A stretch of 64,000 nt of DNA, from the NCBI GenBank assembly GCA_038501785.1, contig JBAMJR010000272.1, positions 1,288,501-1,352,500 of the forward strand. Direction: 5' to 3'. The DNA comes from Myoxocephalus aenaeus (taxonomy: Eukaryota > Chordata > Actinopteri > Perciformes > Cottidae). The position numbers and the translations under genes were made by a program. The notes under the pieces are model-generated. The model made no database searches, had not been told where the DNA came from, and worked only from the letters and a program-made list of their open reading frames with translations. This document shows positions 62,520-64,000 of this stretch, in pieces (position 1 is the stretch's first letter; every line of letters begins with the position of its first letter).

Positions 62520-64000
62520 TTTGTTTACGTTCGTTAGCATGTTTTAGCTGCGCCGAGCAAAGCTGGTTCTCTTACTGAAAACAGCACGAAACATAACTGA
62601 ATCCCTACTACCGTAGCCCTTGTTAGTTGTGTTATGTTGGTAACGTTAGTTGCTGGACCTCTGCAGCGTGTTTGGAAGACGGCATGGTACGTAATAGTTA
62701 CTACAGTATCATGTGTGAGTTTGTTTACGTTCGTTAGCATGTTTTAGCCCTCGTCGACCAAAGCTGGTTCTCTTACTGAAAATAACACGAAACATAACTG
62801 AATCCCTACTACCGTAGCCCTTGTTAGTTGTGTTATGTTGGTAACGTTAGTTGCTGGACCTCTGCAGCGTGTTTGGAAGACGGCATGGTACGTAATAGTT
62901 ACTACAGTATCGTGTGTGAGTTTGTTTACGTTCGTTAGCATGTTTTAGCCCTCGTCGACCAAAGCTGGTTCTCTTACTGAAAACAGCACGAAACATAACT
63001 GAATCCCTACTACCGTAGCCCTTGTTAGTTGTGTTATGTTGGTAACGTTAGTTGCTGGACCTCTGCAGCGTGTTTGGAAGACGGCATGGTACGTAATAGT
63101 TACTACAGTATCGTGTGTGAGCTGGTTTTCGTTCGTTAGCATGTTTTAGCCCTCGTCGACCAAAGCTGGTTCTCTTACTGAAAACGGCACGAAACATAAC
63201 TGAATCCCTACTACCGTAGCCCTTGTTAGTTGTGTTATGTTGGTAACGTTAGTTGCTGGACCTCTGCAGCGTGTTTGGAAGACGGCATGGTACGTAATAG
63301 TTACTACAGTATCGTGTGTGAGTTTGTTTACGTTCGTTAGCATGTTTTAGCCCTCGTCGACCAAAGCTGGTTCTCTTACTGAAAACAGCACGAAACATAA
63401 CTGAATCCCTACTACCGTAGCCCTTGTTAGTTGTGTTATGTTGGTAACGTTAGTTGCTGGACCTCTGCAGCGTGTTTGGAAGACGGCATGGTACGTAATA
63501 GTTACTACAGTATCGTGTGTGAGCTGGTTTTCGTTCGTTAGCATGTTTTAGCCCTCGTCGACCAAAGCTGGTTCTCTTACTGAAAACAGCACGAAACATA
63601 ACTGAATCCCTACTACCGTAGCCCTTGTTAGTTGTGTTATGTTGGTAACGTTAGTTGCTGGACCTCTGCAGCGTGTTTGGAAGACGGCATGGTACGTAAT
63701 AGTTACTACAGTATCATGTGTGAGTTTGTTTACGTTCGTTAGCATGTTTTAGCCCTCGTCGACCAAAGCTGGTTCTCTTACTGAAAACAACACGAAACAT
63801 AACTGAATCCCTACTACCGTAGCCCTTGTTAGTTGTGTTATGTTGGTAACGTTAGTTGCTGGACCTCTGCAGCGTGTTTGGAAGACGGCATGGTACGTAA
63901 TAGTTACTACAGTATCATGTGTGAGTTTGTTTACGTTCGTTAGCATGTTTTAGCCCTCGTCGACCAAAGCTGGTTCTCTTACTGAAAACAACACGAAACA
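62520..64000. repeat. 201-bp tandem array in the piggyBac intron
   Basis: At least seven units, very similar to each other, run to the window edge. Starting points of ttagcatgttttagccctcg occur every 201 bases (62735, 62936, 63137, 63338, 63539, 63740, 63941). The first unit is a longer variant (210 bases to the next) with ctgcgccgagc instead of ccctcgtcgacc. Unit contents include gctggttctcttactgaaaa, ccctactaccgtagcccttg, gttgctggacctctgcagcg and cgtaatagttactacagtat. Repeated minus-strand 65-codon frames are by-products. Confidence 0.95.

Larger units (their letters stand above)
61867..64000 (+). mobile_element. piggyBac element, left end and first coding exon, continues beyond window
   Basis: TTAA at 61867-61870 is followed by ccctctgaggtcggcgcccg, then tcgtcgcgattatacgtcac agagatatgg, matching the left end of the 14750 copy. 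Unlike the two short copies, this one has a transposase first exon (62253-62398). The right end lies outside the window, so autonomy cannot be judged here. Confidence 0.85.

Noticed and set aside
62534..63946. Seven repeated 65-codon minus-strand frames, considered as a tandem gene family
   Set aside because: The frame recurs only because the 201-bp repeat unit is a multiple of three. Each has a stop in every unit, and no protein features are visible.

Overview
This is eukaryotic DNA, almost certainly from a ray-finned (teleost) fish. It carries the usual teleost repeat community side by side: an L2 LINE with the familiar fish 3' UTR, Rex1- and Rex3-like LINEs, L1, a Penelope/Neptune-type element, Tc1, Harbinger, several hATs, piggyBac copies and EnSpm/CACTA-like elements. 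It also has spliced genes, long AT microsatellites and no bacterial-style operons. I found no convincing single-copy host gene. The window reads as a gene-poor block of nested transposons.

Layout. 1-3.3 kb: a Harbinger element with convergent transposase and MADF-BESS genes, both broken. 3.3-6.1 kb: a piggyBac end, a short tandem repeat present twice, and a decayed IS630/Tc1-like transposase. 6.3-11.1 kb: two segments of a large multi-exon fish repeat gene family (exonuclease-like/DUF6729/transposase-like), with an old C2H2-transposase relic between them. 12.1-13.1 kb: a Rex3-like fragment. 14.2-16.1 kb: an L1 tail next to a TTAA-flanked non-autonomous piggyBac. 16.1-19.8 kb: an L2 LINE with an open 1001-codon frame. 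22.1-23.9 kb: the 5' half of the DUF6729 family on the other strand. 24.2-28.0 kb: a hAT relic, a perfect palindrome, and Rex1 and Rex3 LINEs.

28.2-41.7 kb is one hAT gene split by a 10.1-kb EnSpm-like insertion (element A, 31251-41358). Element A is itself split by a recent L1 (36603-41009). Removing A at its 2-bp duplicated CA restores the hAT reading frame across the junction. A second related element (B, about 43.2-54.6 kb) carries two genes on one strand: a C2H2 zinc-finger transposase-like gene and a multi-exon gene of the type often auto-named SAMD3-like in fish. Element A keeps only a diverged copy of the second gene, with the same intron positions. The pair looks like a two-component transposon system and is the most interesting biology here. 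Element B is interrupted by a piggyBac (46027-47545) and, inside an intron, by a hAT nested in another hAT, both with clear 8-bp target duplications.

54.6-64 kb holds a Penelope-like fragment, LINE debris, one end of another EnSpm-like element with 76-bp subterminal repeats, a long TA microsatellite, a hAT remnant, a probable tRNA-derived SINE, and the left part of a piggyBac. That piggyBac still has its first coding exon, and its first intron is filled by a 201-bp tandem array running off the window. Most coding regions are pseudogenes. The most intact frames are the L2 ORF (16757-19762), L1 ORF1 (36721-37755) and most of L1 ORF2. Coordinates of splice sites and element edges were read by eye.
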